A DNA stretch of 64,000 nucleotides from assembly GCA_023512835.1 (NCBI GenBank), contig CM042086.1:2986299-3050298 (forward strand). Reading direction: 5' to 3'. Positions 34,868 through 45,500 of the stretch are shown here, one piece after another. The stretch is from Taxillus chinensis (lineage: Eukaryota; Streptophyta; Magnoliopsida; Santalales; Loranthaceae). Each line of letters opens with the position of its first letter. The first letter of the stretch is position 1. Below the pieces are notes generated by a model. That model saw only the letters and a program-made list of their open reading frames with translations, was not told where the DNA came from and made no database searches. The position numbers and the translations under genes are program-made.

Positions 34868-36810
34868 ATGGCTCATTACTACGACATTGATGACATTATC
34901 ACCGAAGAAGAGGTTGCTCAATACTGTGTTCTTTCTATCTGTTTAACTATGTGAAGATGGTCAAATTTCCTATTCCTGGAGATTCTTATACTCTCTTTTT
35001 TTGTCTGCAGATTGTTTCTGTTGTATTCCAAAAGACAGCTAACGGTGTTGGACTCCTTGATCCCAGTGCTGAAACTAATAGCGTGAGTTTTGGAAAACAA
35101 AAAACTGGAGGCAGCCCATGGTGATGGTCATTATTTCACTGCTAAATGTCTGATTTTGGTTGGCCATGTTTTGCAGGTCAAGCAAGGTTCAAAAGTAGAT
35201 CTGCCTTTCTGGCTTGCTCATGAATTACATCAAAGACAAGCAGCATCAATTAATCTACCTGCTTGTTTCAATCAAAAGTAACCTTTCTTCTAACATTCTG
35301 ACTTTTTCGAATGCCATGAATTCTTGAATAATGTTGAACGAAGAAGTCTTTGCTTTATTTAAAGCTTTGGCTTTTTTCAGATGTTTCCCATGTAATGACA
35401 TTGTGAAATTATGGTTACGGAATTCAGTCTTGAAGAAAAATGTATCTATAATTCTACTTGATTTTGACCTTTGATTTTCAAGTGTCTTTCATTGCATGCA
35501 TTGTTGATAATTGCTAAGAAAATAGTCTCAAATTCAGTTTTCTCAACCTTTTATTTTCTGTAAGGGATGAATTTGTCGTAACTGATCAAAGGTTGTAGTC
35601 ATATATGTCTCAAATTCAGCTGTTTCATCCTCAACATAAGAATATAAATTGTTTCTTTCATCCTGTCATACATTTTCAGCAGAAATTTGAAAATTATTAT
35701 ATGCTTTCAATCTTATTTTGTTGTATGGTTTCCGTCTTTTCTTATAACTTTTTCTTGTGCACTACAACAAGGAAAGAAATAAAGGCTGATGTTGCTTGTG
35801 TTGATCTAAGAAATTGGAGTTCATATTTTATGAATTAGGATGCAACTATCTTAGATTTTTTGTGAAATATGAAACTTTACGCTGTTTATCTTACCAAATT
35901 GTCTGTTTTTTGTGTTTTTGTTTTTGTTTTGTTACCAGAACTAGGAAAGAAATACAAGCTGATGCTGCATGTGTGGATCTGAGAAATCGGAGTCTATACT
36001 TTTATGAATTAGGATGCAAGATAGTTCAATCGTGAGTTCATCTTCTTTTCTGGCATATTATGTGCACATATCTAAATATATCTAGAATGGCTTTTGGGAG
36101 TCTCCAGTATGTAATAATGTTGTAGCTGCATGCATCGTGGTGTTTTTTTTTTTTTAATTCTCCCTATTTATTTTTCTTTAAAAAAGTTCGTATTGATCTA
36201 ATTTCAGGTTTAATAAGTAAGTCCTTCAAACTAAAACACAGAATGAAGTTTTTTTCTTTGCTATCCTCTCAACCCTTGGCATCTGTTAAGCTATTCCCCC
36301 CTTCCATTTCTTAGTCATTATTTCTTAGTCATCTGGAAAATAAGGGTAGGTTGAAGATGGCGTTAAAACTTTTTTAAAGAGGTGTTTGATAAACTTGTTA
36401 CTAGCATATGTTTCTTTGTTTCTCTTTACCATATTTTGTATGGTTTACTTCATTGGTTCTCATGATTGCATCTTCTTTTTATGGGCAGAATTGGTGATAG
36501 AACAATTGGATCTTTGCTCCTGATCGCATTTAGAACTAGGTACAAGGAGGTTCTGACCAAGGCACACACTGCCGCATCAACGCTCGCTCCCAAATTCTTG
36601 GCACGCTTAACCAAAGAAGAAACCTACTGTAAGTCAAACATTTGCCTTCTTTTAACTTTAAAGCAATGCTGTCATGTTAATGCGGTTGCACATTTTGAAG
36701 TGTTTGAGGCTGCGCGATCCTCGATGGCGACGTTTAAGAGGTGGCGGATGGGTGGCCCTAGATTTCAAAGAGCTTCTATTCTTGGAAGGAAGCGGAAATC
36801 AGCAAATTAA
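34868..36810 (+). CDS. PSF3: GINS complex subunit PSF3, six exons
   Basis: Exons 34868-34912, 35011-35082, 35177-35277, 35939-36031, 36489-36628 and 36701-36810 join in frame with GT-AG introns to 186 aa. PSF3 is one of four GINS subunits; with MCM2-7 and CDC45 it forms the CMG helicase that unwinds DNA at replication forks in the nucleus. Diagnostic stretches are MAHYYDIDDI, VSVVFQKTANGVG, LPFWLAHELH, ADAACVDLRNRS, YFYELGCKI, IGSLLLIAFRTRY and the end KRWRMGGPRFQRAS. The family C-terminus (FEAARSSMATFKRW) requires removing the last intron (36629-36700), but that intron is 72 nt with no stop, so retention would add 24 aa. A second, broken copy of exon 4 lies at 35766-35850. Exon 1 codes for only 15 aa; its donor GTTGCT is weak but gives the expected junction EEE/IVSVV. 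Confidence 0.93.
35766..35850 (+). pseudogene. dead tandem duplicate of PSF3 exon 4
   Basis: Closely matches exon 4 (35939-36031) over its length, shifted by about 173 bp: RKEIKADVACVDLRN here against RKEIQADAACVDLRN there. The acceptor AG of the working exon reads AC here. One base is missing in the segment after the GGAGT shared by both, which shifts the frame into a stop (TAG) in GAATTAG. The downstream donor GTGAGT is also absent. It lies inside intron 3 and should be skipped. Confidence 0.85.
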
Positions 36811-37324
36811 GTGATGTTTCACACTTCGCGCGGCATTATTTATTCACTCAATGAGAAGTTGTTATTTGGCGCCAGCCTAATGCATGTTTTTTGTTGCATT
36901 TGTGCTAGTTAAGTGTTCAGAGGGACCTTTTCGTTGTGTTACCATAAAAGTAAAGTAGTTTTTTTTTTTTTTTGGGGGGGGGGGGTGGTTGTTTATTTTG
37001 TTTTATATTTTATTGTAGTTCTCATTGAACTTTAATAAGTTTGATATGGAAAATAATATATTTTAAAAAAATTGTTAGTTTTAAAATATTAGATTTTATA
37101 AAAAACAAAATTGTAGATGTAAGTATTAAAATATAAAAAATGTAAAAAATAAAATTATTTGAAATTTTATTAAAATTAAATTTAGGGTTGAAAATTAAAA
37201 TTTAAAATTAAATAATTTAAATTTATTTATAATTGTTGAATACTAAGTGTACCATTAAAATTAAATATATGTTTTCTTTAGACTCAAGAAATTCAGAATA
37301 CACATGTAATGTATATGTATTCTA
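36811..37324. other. PSF3 3' flank and AT-rich DNA
   Basis: Contains the likely PSF3 3'UTR, then a homopolymer pair at about 36959-36986 (about 13 T followed by about 12 G), then AT-rich sequence. No gene. Confidence 0.45.
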
Positions 37325-37579
37325 GTTTACAATGTGGGACATATTTGATGTAATATATTTTTTATGTCATTTTTATTCTATTTGTAAAATAAATTATTGT
37401 TTTGATTTTAGTGCAAGTAAAAAATGTAAATTTAAAATTAATTTAATGTATCCAATAAAGAAAGGAATGTATATTTATCAAATTAATTAACACATTCTAT
37501 AAAATATTTGAATGTCACAACAGTAATGATTATTTAAAATTATTTAAAAAAAACTCTTAAGAATCATATATAATCATAC
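37325..37579. repeat. dispersed repeat, copy 2, interrupted at its right end
   Basis: Second copy of the repeat at 31287-31510, with about 65 extra bases (37440-37505). The similarity ends near 37579 where the candidate solo LTR starts. A weak match (GTTATT) resumes after 40164, as expected if the LTR landed inside the repeat. Confidence 0.6.
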
Positions 37580-40159
37580 TGCACGGGTAATCATGTACAC
37601 TTCAATCAAAACACATCATATAACACAGTATATTAGAAGATAAATATATAAGCAAACATGTTACATCATACCTTAGAGTACGAACATGCAAAGTCCTCCT
37701 CGAAGGAAAGTCTTTACTAGCCTCAATAACACTTGAAAGGCAAACAACAACTACAAATACAAATAGTAGAGGTGAGCCATAAGCTCAGCAGGTGACTTAT
37801 AACTCTATACCATACTATGCAATAAATGCTTAACGCACAACCAAATAAATAACAAACATCAGGACTCAGCCCGAAACAAACTAAATTCAAGGAATGAATT
37901 CCTAACTCTGCATTCAACTCACCATAACTCTCATAGCATTTAGGACGACATGTCTCCCACGATCTCAAAGGATCACCAGCTTAGGACTCATAGCCCAAGT
38001 AACTCAACTCAGTCACAATCATCACTAGAACATCATCCTATTCATATCAAGAGTCGTTATGCCCTCACGATCCCAAACAGGATCCATAGCATATAAGGTT
38101 ACAGCCTGATCAGTCTTAGGACGCAGCATGCCTTCACTAGGGCATAGCTTGTCCATGATCCTTACAAGGATCCTAATAACCGGATGTAACCTGTCTTCAC
38201 TAAAGCATAGCTTGTCCACGATCCTTAACAGGATCTGTTGATCAAAAGTTCATCAGACCGTAGCCTCACCTAACAGGGTACATCACAATCTCAAGGGCCT
38301 TAGCCACCTGTCACACCCATGCAAGGGTATATCCGCGTGCATTCGCACTAAGCTCTCAGCTCAAACTCGACCACCGAATATGTCACCAGGCACAATCGAA
38401 CATATCATATAGACTAAAGAGTCTCACATATCACATAGATATCACACATAGCTATTCAAACAAGCATAGCATGTCACAATAAACCCAAAGGTCCCACACA
38501 GTACATGTATGTATATAAGTTAACCATAGAAACCAACATACAAACAAACAGACTATGAGGCTCTCACGGTGCCAACCATCCTCACCGCTCCATAGACACC
38601 TTAGCCCTCATGGCTTAACCATAACATTAAACAAATCATGACAAACCACAAAGGTTTCGTCACACAGCCTCCCTAGGCTCTCATAGTGCTTGTTGGCACC
38701 CCATGAACTTCTTTAAGCCCAAACTATCTCAAACAATTTACAACAGAAAACATCATGTTTCCCTCTCACCAAATTTTCCATTGGAATCCAAACATCAACC
38801 TAATACATAGCTTACGGACCCAAGGTCCCCCAATCATGCATGACATAGCAACACAAATCAACCTCTAGGGTTTCACAACACTCCCTCTGTAATAGAGGTC
38901 AGTCTACACAAATCTATTCTCATGTCTTAACCTAGAGAGAGAATTTTCATAAGAAGTGTTTTCTTGAAATCAAAAGTCCCTGCAATGGTTCCTTCTATCA
39001 TAACTAAGATAATATGATTTTTGGGGATTTTTTTGAGAGGTCTAACCCTAGTGCGCAAATAATCACCTCAAACCAAAAACTGAATTTTTTCAAGATTTAG
39101 TACTAATTCCCAATTTTCACATTTTGAAGAAGTGAGAATTTGATTTTCTGGTATTTTTCTTTAAATCAAATGGGTGGTATTTTCTTATTTATATTATGTA
39201 GAGATGCAGAATATTTTACAATGTAAATGGTCCTTCGGAACACTGCTGCTTTGCAGCTCCCTGGAAACTTTGCTTTGGAGCTCACTGGAAACTCCATCTG
39301 GTCGATGTCGACCACACTGCACCTCGACCACTCCCAAGTCGACCACATCTACCATGTCAACCACCCAGGTCGACCCCATTGATCACATTGACCGTCCCAT
39401 CGACCCTGTCGTTTGTACTCACCCAGGCGGGTCTGCAACATGCTGTTCATCGGAAATCCAATTCGGAGACCTCACAAATACAGTTCTAAACACCAATTCA
39501 ACCCTAAAATGAGTTCCTAACTCATCCTAGCCATAGTAGTTTACCAAAACAACATTAATTCGAATGTCAACACACAAAATCGAACTTTCCCAAATTCTAG
39601 GGTTCATTCTCAAATCTATGATTTTCACCAAAATCATGCATGCTAATCCCACTAGGATGTATGTAGAGAGATAGAATCACCTACCTGGAGGTACTATCAC
39701 GAATCGAATAGCCACAAATTGCCAAACCATGGTTATAAGCTCTAAGCTCCTCAAGCCCAAGCTCTCCTCCATGCATAACTCGAATGAACGCAATTACGTT
39801 CTCTCTCTCTCTCCTCCACCTATTTATATTTCTAGATATTCCTTCATTAATAAACATCTCAAAATTATAAATGACCTCTTGGGGTTACGAACTCCAAATT
39901 AAGCTCAACTACAGTTAAAATGCTCGAAATGACAAGCACATCACTATCCAGATGTTTTCTAACCCAATTGATCGCTCAAACACAAGGTCAACCAATAAAT
40001 CACGAAAAAGTTAACAAATTGAGCCTTTTGGGGCTCCGACATGGAATTAGGCCCAACTAGTATCAAAACACTCACATCGATGACCAAATCATCGTCCAGA
40101 TAGTTGCATTCTCATAGAATGACTATCTCTCAATGCTACCTAAAATACGGGTATTTACA
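37580..40159 (-). mobile_element. candidate solo LTR of a Ty3/gypsy (Del/Tekay-like) retrotransposon, 2.58 kb
   Basis: On the minus strand it begins TGTAAATACCCG and ends ACCCGTGCA, giving TG...CA ends. Flanking pentamers are CATAC (37575-37579) and CATAA (40160-40164), 4 of 5 matching. Inside are features common in large chromovirus LTRs as I know them: the ACCTGCTGAGCTTATGGCTC segment near the 3' end (37780-37800), an internal tandem duplication (38115-38235, unit about 75 bp with AGCATAGCTTGTCCA twice) and a cluster of GTCGAC/CGACC motifs at 39300-39420. No internal retroviral-type genes adjoin it. The frames inside are short and not genes. Confidence 0.55.
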
Positions 40160-40167
40160 CATAAGTT

Positions 40168-40465
40168 ATTAAGAATGATAATAGGATGGGTTTGAGACGG
40201 ATCACTCCTATCCCGAACCCATCCTGTATAATAAAATCATATCCCAAATTCTCTCCGAATCCAATTACGTTAACCCGAAACCCATCCCAATAGGGTCAGG
40301 TCGAGATGGATACCAGATAAACTCGCTAAATTGCCTCATATAAATGGGTTTGGGATGAGTCATTCTTATCCTGAATCCATCTCAAATCCTTGATGGGTTG
40401 GAAATATCCATTCCAAACCCACTCCGAATCCAATTATATCAATCCCAAATCCGTCCTAGGGGGGG
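40168..40465. mobile_element. degraded MITE of the GGGATGGCAA hAT family
   Basis: TAAGAATGATAATAGGATGG at 40168 aligns with the TAGGGATGGCAATGGGATGG start of the 48700-49020 copy, and several GGGTTTGGGATG/CCCATCCCAA stretches are shared. The right end (near TCCGTCCTAG, 40455-40463) is degraded and no 8-bp duplication is visible. It lies directly after the solo LTR. Confidence 0.5.
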
Positions 40466-41204
40466 GGAAAAAAAAAATTAAAAAAAAAAAATTTTTAAAT
40501 TAGAGGTTATGGTTTATTTTTAAGAACCGATGCTATTGGTATTTACACTATAACATCACACCAGCATCCCTACGAGTTATGTTTAGCATTTCCTATTTTT
40601 TCCTATATTTTGCTTGAAAAAGTCTATTTGTTCATTTATGTTAAAATTCAAAAATCAATTCAAACCAATTAACCGACCGAACAAGACCGATGGTTTTTAA
40701 CATTTATTGGTGGTTTGGTTGATTTTTTAAACCGAATTCTTGGTTTGTTTAAAAATTATATACAAACCGACCAACACCGTCCACCCTAAAACACACACCT
40801 CCCTACGATTATTTAGCTTTCCTATTTTTTCCTATATTTTGCTTGAAAAAGTCTATTTGCACATAGTTGAATAATAATTTTTTTTAAAAATAATAACATC
40901 AAATAAAAAGATTTTTAACTCGAATTTTGTTTTTCAAAAAACATTTTAAACTCAAATTTAAATTTTTAAATAAAAAGATAAAAACAGATCCAAATACTCT
41001 TGTTTGTTTGTTTGTGGGATTTAAGCAAAGTGGGTGGTAATATTTATTCGATGCGTAAAAAATAATGAACTTGATCGGGTCTCCGTGGGGAAAAGATAGA
41101 GACGGCAAACATCACACCAGCGCCGGTTAAAGACCAGACACCACCACCGTCGCTGATATCGCTGCCGTCGTCGCCGCCGCCGCTTGGCTGCCGTCGCCGC
41201 GACG
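40466..41204 (+). promoter_or_regulatory. upstream region of the EREX-like gene
   Basis: AT-rich sequence to 41090, in which TTTCCTATTTTTTCCTATATTTTGCTTGAAAAAGTCTATTTG occurs twice (about 40589-40630 and 40819-40860; identical over roughly 40 bp). Then a GC-rich leader (41100-41204) with CCGTCGTCGCCGCCGCC-type repeats leads to the ATG. The second direct-repeat copy probably marks a small duplication or transposon edge. Confidence 0.4.
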
Positions 41205-42477
41205 ATGAACCTCTACACACACGATCTTTCGATACTAGACTTCGGCTTCCCCGATCACATCATTGACTACTCTCTAACCGCAGCGTCCGAAGAACCGACC
41301 CATTACCATCCGAGGTCCAACCTCACCCCTCCCAAACACCGCCATGACGGAACGTCGCCTTTGCCCCTGGGCATGGAATGGAGCCCTCCGCCGCGGAAAT
41401 GGGTAAGAAATGCATTGAGGGGTTGAGTTTCGTTTGATGGATTCGGTGACCATGGACACCAAAGGAGAGAGATGGTGGAGAGTTATTTGGAAACTAAGGT
41501 TCTAGTTAGGTTTGACTTTTTCGTTTAGGAAGTTGCTTAGGGTGAGGTTCTTATTTCTTACTCTAGAGGAGCTGTAGAGGAGGGGTTTGCTGTTGGTGAG
41601 CTGGTTCTTGCTTTGTAAGTGTGCTGGGGGGTAAATCGATCATCTCCTTCTCTTATTGGAGTTGTGTGCCACAGTTATGGGGTTTTGTGTTTGTTCTGTT
41701 CGATCTGGCATGGATGCCAACAATCTTGTGGGCTCAAAGAATTTGGATGTGGTGGGGTTGGGCATGTAAGAAGGACAGAGTGGTTTGTGCGTGTTATTTC
41801 GTGGCTGTCTTTTGGGCTTTGTGGATAGAATGCATTCAATTGGTCTCTGAGAATAATGAGGGCAGTCTGTAGCAAGCGAAGGGGGAGTTGTGGGCATTGT
41901 TGTCAGATATTGCATCATGTTCTAACGATTGTTTTGATCTTTTGATTACTTTAATAAGATTCCTTTTTGTGGTAAAAAAGATATGTTCATTTTTATTTTC
42001 TAATTACACTTAATTAGAATAATGAGGGCAGACTGCCTGCTTGTGACCTCTAACCATGTTATGCGTTGTTAATTTTTATCCCTGGACATGCCAATCAATA
42101 TGATTGGAAGGCTCAGAGTATATTCTTCTTGTACCAATTTATGTGCGTGAGTTTGTAATTATTTTTCTAAGTTATAACATCAAGGCTTAATGTTTCTATC
42201 ATAGTTTACACTTTCATTCATTAAAACGTAGGATGGAGATGGACTGGGTTCTGTTTGGCCTCATGATTCTCATACTGGATGGAGTTACTGCATCACAATT
42301 CCTTCTTGGATTATCTTACCAAAATCAAGCGGTTCAGAATCATCAGATAATGTGGTGGTATACTTCTTGTCTTTCTTCAAAAATTGAATAACGTTTTATC
42401 AAGCAGCATCTATTGTTAGTGGTGTTGTATTGAGTGTGGACATACATGTAAAATAATGTTGCACTTGATTGTTGTTG

Positions 42478-42512
<35 letters not shown>

Positions 42513-45500
42513 GTAATGCTATGTAATACCGGAGTTGCATAACTGGTGGGTAATTGTGGTAGTATTTTAGATTATTGGAGAAGGAATACGAATAAATCAT
42601 GATCGTATTATGTTAACTGGTGGGTAATTGTGTTAGATATTTTTTTTTTTATTTGAAGGTTAAGAGTTTCTCTCTGCAGGATTATAGGATTTTTAAAACA
42701 AATATTCATATGATATTTTTGTGGTTCGAGTTCCATGTTAATCATAAACTCTTAGTTATTAAAGTGAACAGTTATTGTCCGGTCCCTCTGTTTAATATAT
42801 GTATCTCTAGGTAAATTTTTTGTCCCTCTTTATCTTGTTAAAAAAATGATTTTAAAAAAATTAGTAAGAAAAATCATGCCACTGGACGCTGATGTATAAC
42901 ACACTCTAGTTTCTTTAGTTATGTGTTTTGCCTTGTTAGACAATCCCATTTTATTGTCTATTTGCTCCATGTGTTTTATGTCAGACAGATATCCAATTTT
43001 GTTTAATATCGAACTTATCAAAATTTTTCTTTAATATTCATCATGATTCAATTAGACACTGCAACAAACTATACTAAAGTGATTTAAACTGTTGGAGTGA
43101 TTACCCTTAAAATATTTCTTATTCTGTAGTATTCATTTGTTTTATATTTCCTTCAATTTTCAGTGGTGTTTGTACTGGTTTGGAAAATATTTTGAGTTAA
43201 TTATTACTTTGATGTTTTACAAGAACTGTGGTTTGACTTCTGTGTTTTTAGTATCTTTGGTTTGGCTATTTGTGTTTTGTGAATATTTTAGCTATGGTTA
43301 TTTCTTTTTTAACATTCACAAGTGACAGTTTTATAGGGTTCAAGTTGGTATACAGTCACCAGAAGGGATTACCACTACCCGGGCTATATTGCGGAGATTT
43401 AATGAATTCCTGAATCTATTTTCTGAAGTAAGTTTAGATTTCTGCATTGCCATGGAAAGAAATATATTGTTCTTTCCTACAATTTTGGGTATTTGGCTTT
43501 CTTATGCCTTGTTTGGAGGTTATGTTGCAAATTTTCCTTCAATAAAATTATGGGAATGGACTTGAAGTTTACTACACTGAATGATTCTCTCTTTTTTTCT
43601 TCATGATATTTTACAGCTCAAAAAGGCATTTCCCCACAGAAAGCTGCCACCGGCACCCTCAAAGCAGCTTTTGAGACTTAAAACAAGCACACTATTGCAA
43701 GAGGTAACAATTTTTTAAATTGTCTTTCCCATAAATCTTCACTGTCAAAAGAGTATGGGTATTTTCTGGCATTTTGATGTGAATGGCGCCTAATTTTTAC
43801 TCTTGAACGTTTGTAACATCAATTATTAAAAGAGTTGAAACTTGATCTCTTTTAGTAATTTGAGGGTACCTATTGTTCCTTCATCAACTAAAGAGTAAAC
43901 TTACAGTTCTAAAGCAACTCAGTATTAATCTATAACAATCTTTATATTATATAATTGTTCTTATTTTGTAATACATATGTTTCACAATACTTTCAACTCA
44001 ATTTAGGTGTTCCAGATATACAATCCCCATCGTCCTTAAATAATGAATTTAAAAAACTGCATTGTATTATGATCCCTCATAGGTGGTTCTGGTTCGTAAC
44101 ATGACAAAGTTGTCATCATTTTTTTTTTATCTTTGTTCTCTTTGGAGCTTGAGATGGGGAGATTACCATAGGTGCATGCTTTTCCACCAATGAGTAGGGA
44201 CTCATTAGAGTTTTTTTTTATCATATCAAATACTTGTAGTGTGATTCAAGGTTAAAAAAAACAGGCTGAAGTGCTGCCTCGATGCTAATTTTATTGGAGG
44301 CGTCGCCCCATAACCCGTATCTGTAGCCGCCCGCTTCATTCGGGTGAGGCAGGATGAAGCGGCCCATTTTGCTGTCTCATCTCGAATCCGAGATGAGACA
44401 CAATGTCGTCATAGACAGATGGAGAAAGCGCCTACTGATTCGATGCCTTTTGCTATAAATTTAAAAGAAAAGAAAAAAGAAAAGGAAATAGAAGAGCATT
44501 GTGTCAAGCGTCATCTTCTTCTCTGTTGACGATCGCGTTGCCTTTAGCCACAAACCCTAGCTTTCGTGACAACAAACTTTTTTTTTTATAGGTAATAAGA
44601 AACTTTATTAAAAACAAAGTACACAAGAAGTACACTAAGAGAGAAGTAACAAAAGAATAAGAAACAACAAACGAGCAACACACAGCTCAAAAGGAACACC
44701 CATCAACAACATCCACAATAGAAGAAAAACATGAACCCGATGCAGAGAGCCACCCAAGAAGAGAACGCAAGACACAGGCTTTAAGCTCCACCACGCAAAG
44801 CACACGATTATCAAACAGCCTAGCATTCCGCTTGCGCCAAAGACACCACAAGATACAATGAGGAATAACACGCCAAAGTGACGACCGGCGACCCACACAA
44901 TCAGCCCAGCAAGAAAACAAATCAACCACACCTCGAGGCATCACCCAAGGCAACCCAAACAAACCAAGAAACATGTCCTAAAGCTCCCGGGCAAACGGGC
45001 AATGAAGAAAAATGTGATCAATAGACTCAGCGTCCGCCTGACACAAGAAACAACGGCTAACCACCACCATACCACGCCGGCGCAAGTTGTCTGCCGTAAG
45101 GATCCTCCCAAGCACTACAGACCAAACAAAGAAACTCACCCGAGGAGGGACCGGAACCTTCCAGACCAACCTCCACGGAAAGCAAGGAGGGGTGTCCGAG
45201 GTGAGAAGAGAATAGAAGGACCGTACACTAAAGCCAACTGTCGGAGCATGCCGCTAACACAACCGGTCCAGCGTAGTCCGGGAGGGGCGACTGGAATACA
45301 AAAGAGCAAAGAAGAAGGAAAAGGATTTCAACTCCTAATCCTGGGCCGAACGCAAAAAAGACACCTCCCAATGCAAGGAATCCCCTCGAGCCTGTAGAAA
45401 ATCAGCCACACAGCCATCCCTGCGACAAGCAAGACGGTAAAACTCTGGGTAGGCTCCCCTCAAAGGTACCTGACCACACCAAATATCATCCCAAAACCGA

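Noticed and set aside
36865..36872. TTTGGCGC E2F-type octamer beside PSF3
   Set aside because: It is downstream of the stop codon, in the 3' flank, so promoter control of PSF3 is unlikely; one octamer is not beyond chance.
41184..41204. Seven-residue N-terminal extension of the EREX-like protein
   Set aside because: It would start with TTG; the ATG at 41205 gives the family-like start MNLY.
42715..42740. GGTTCGAGTTCC, similar to a tRNA B box
   Set aside because: No A box at proper spacing and no cloverleaf could be drawn; it lies inside an intron.
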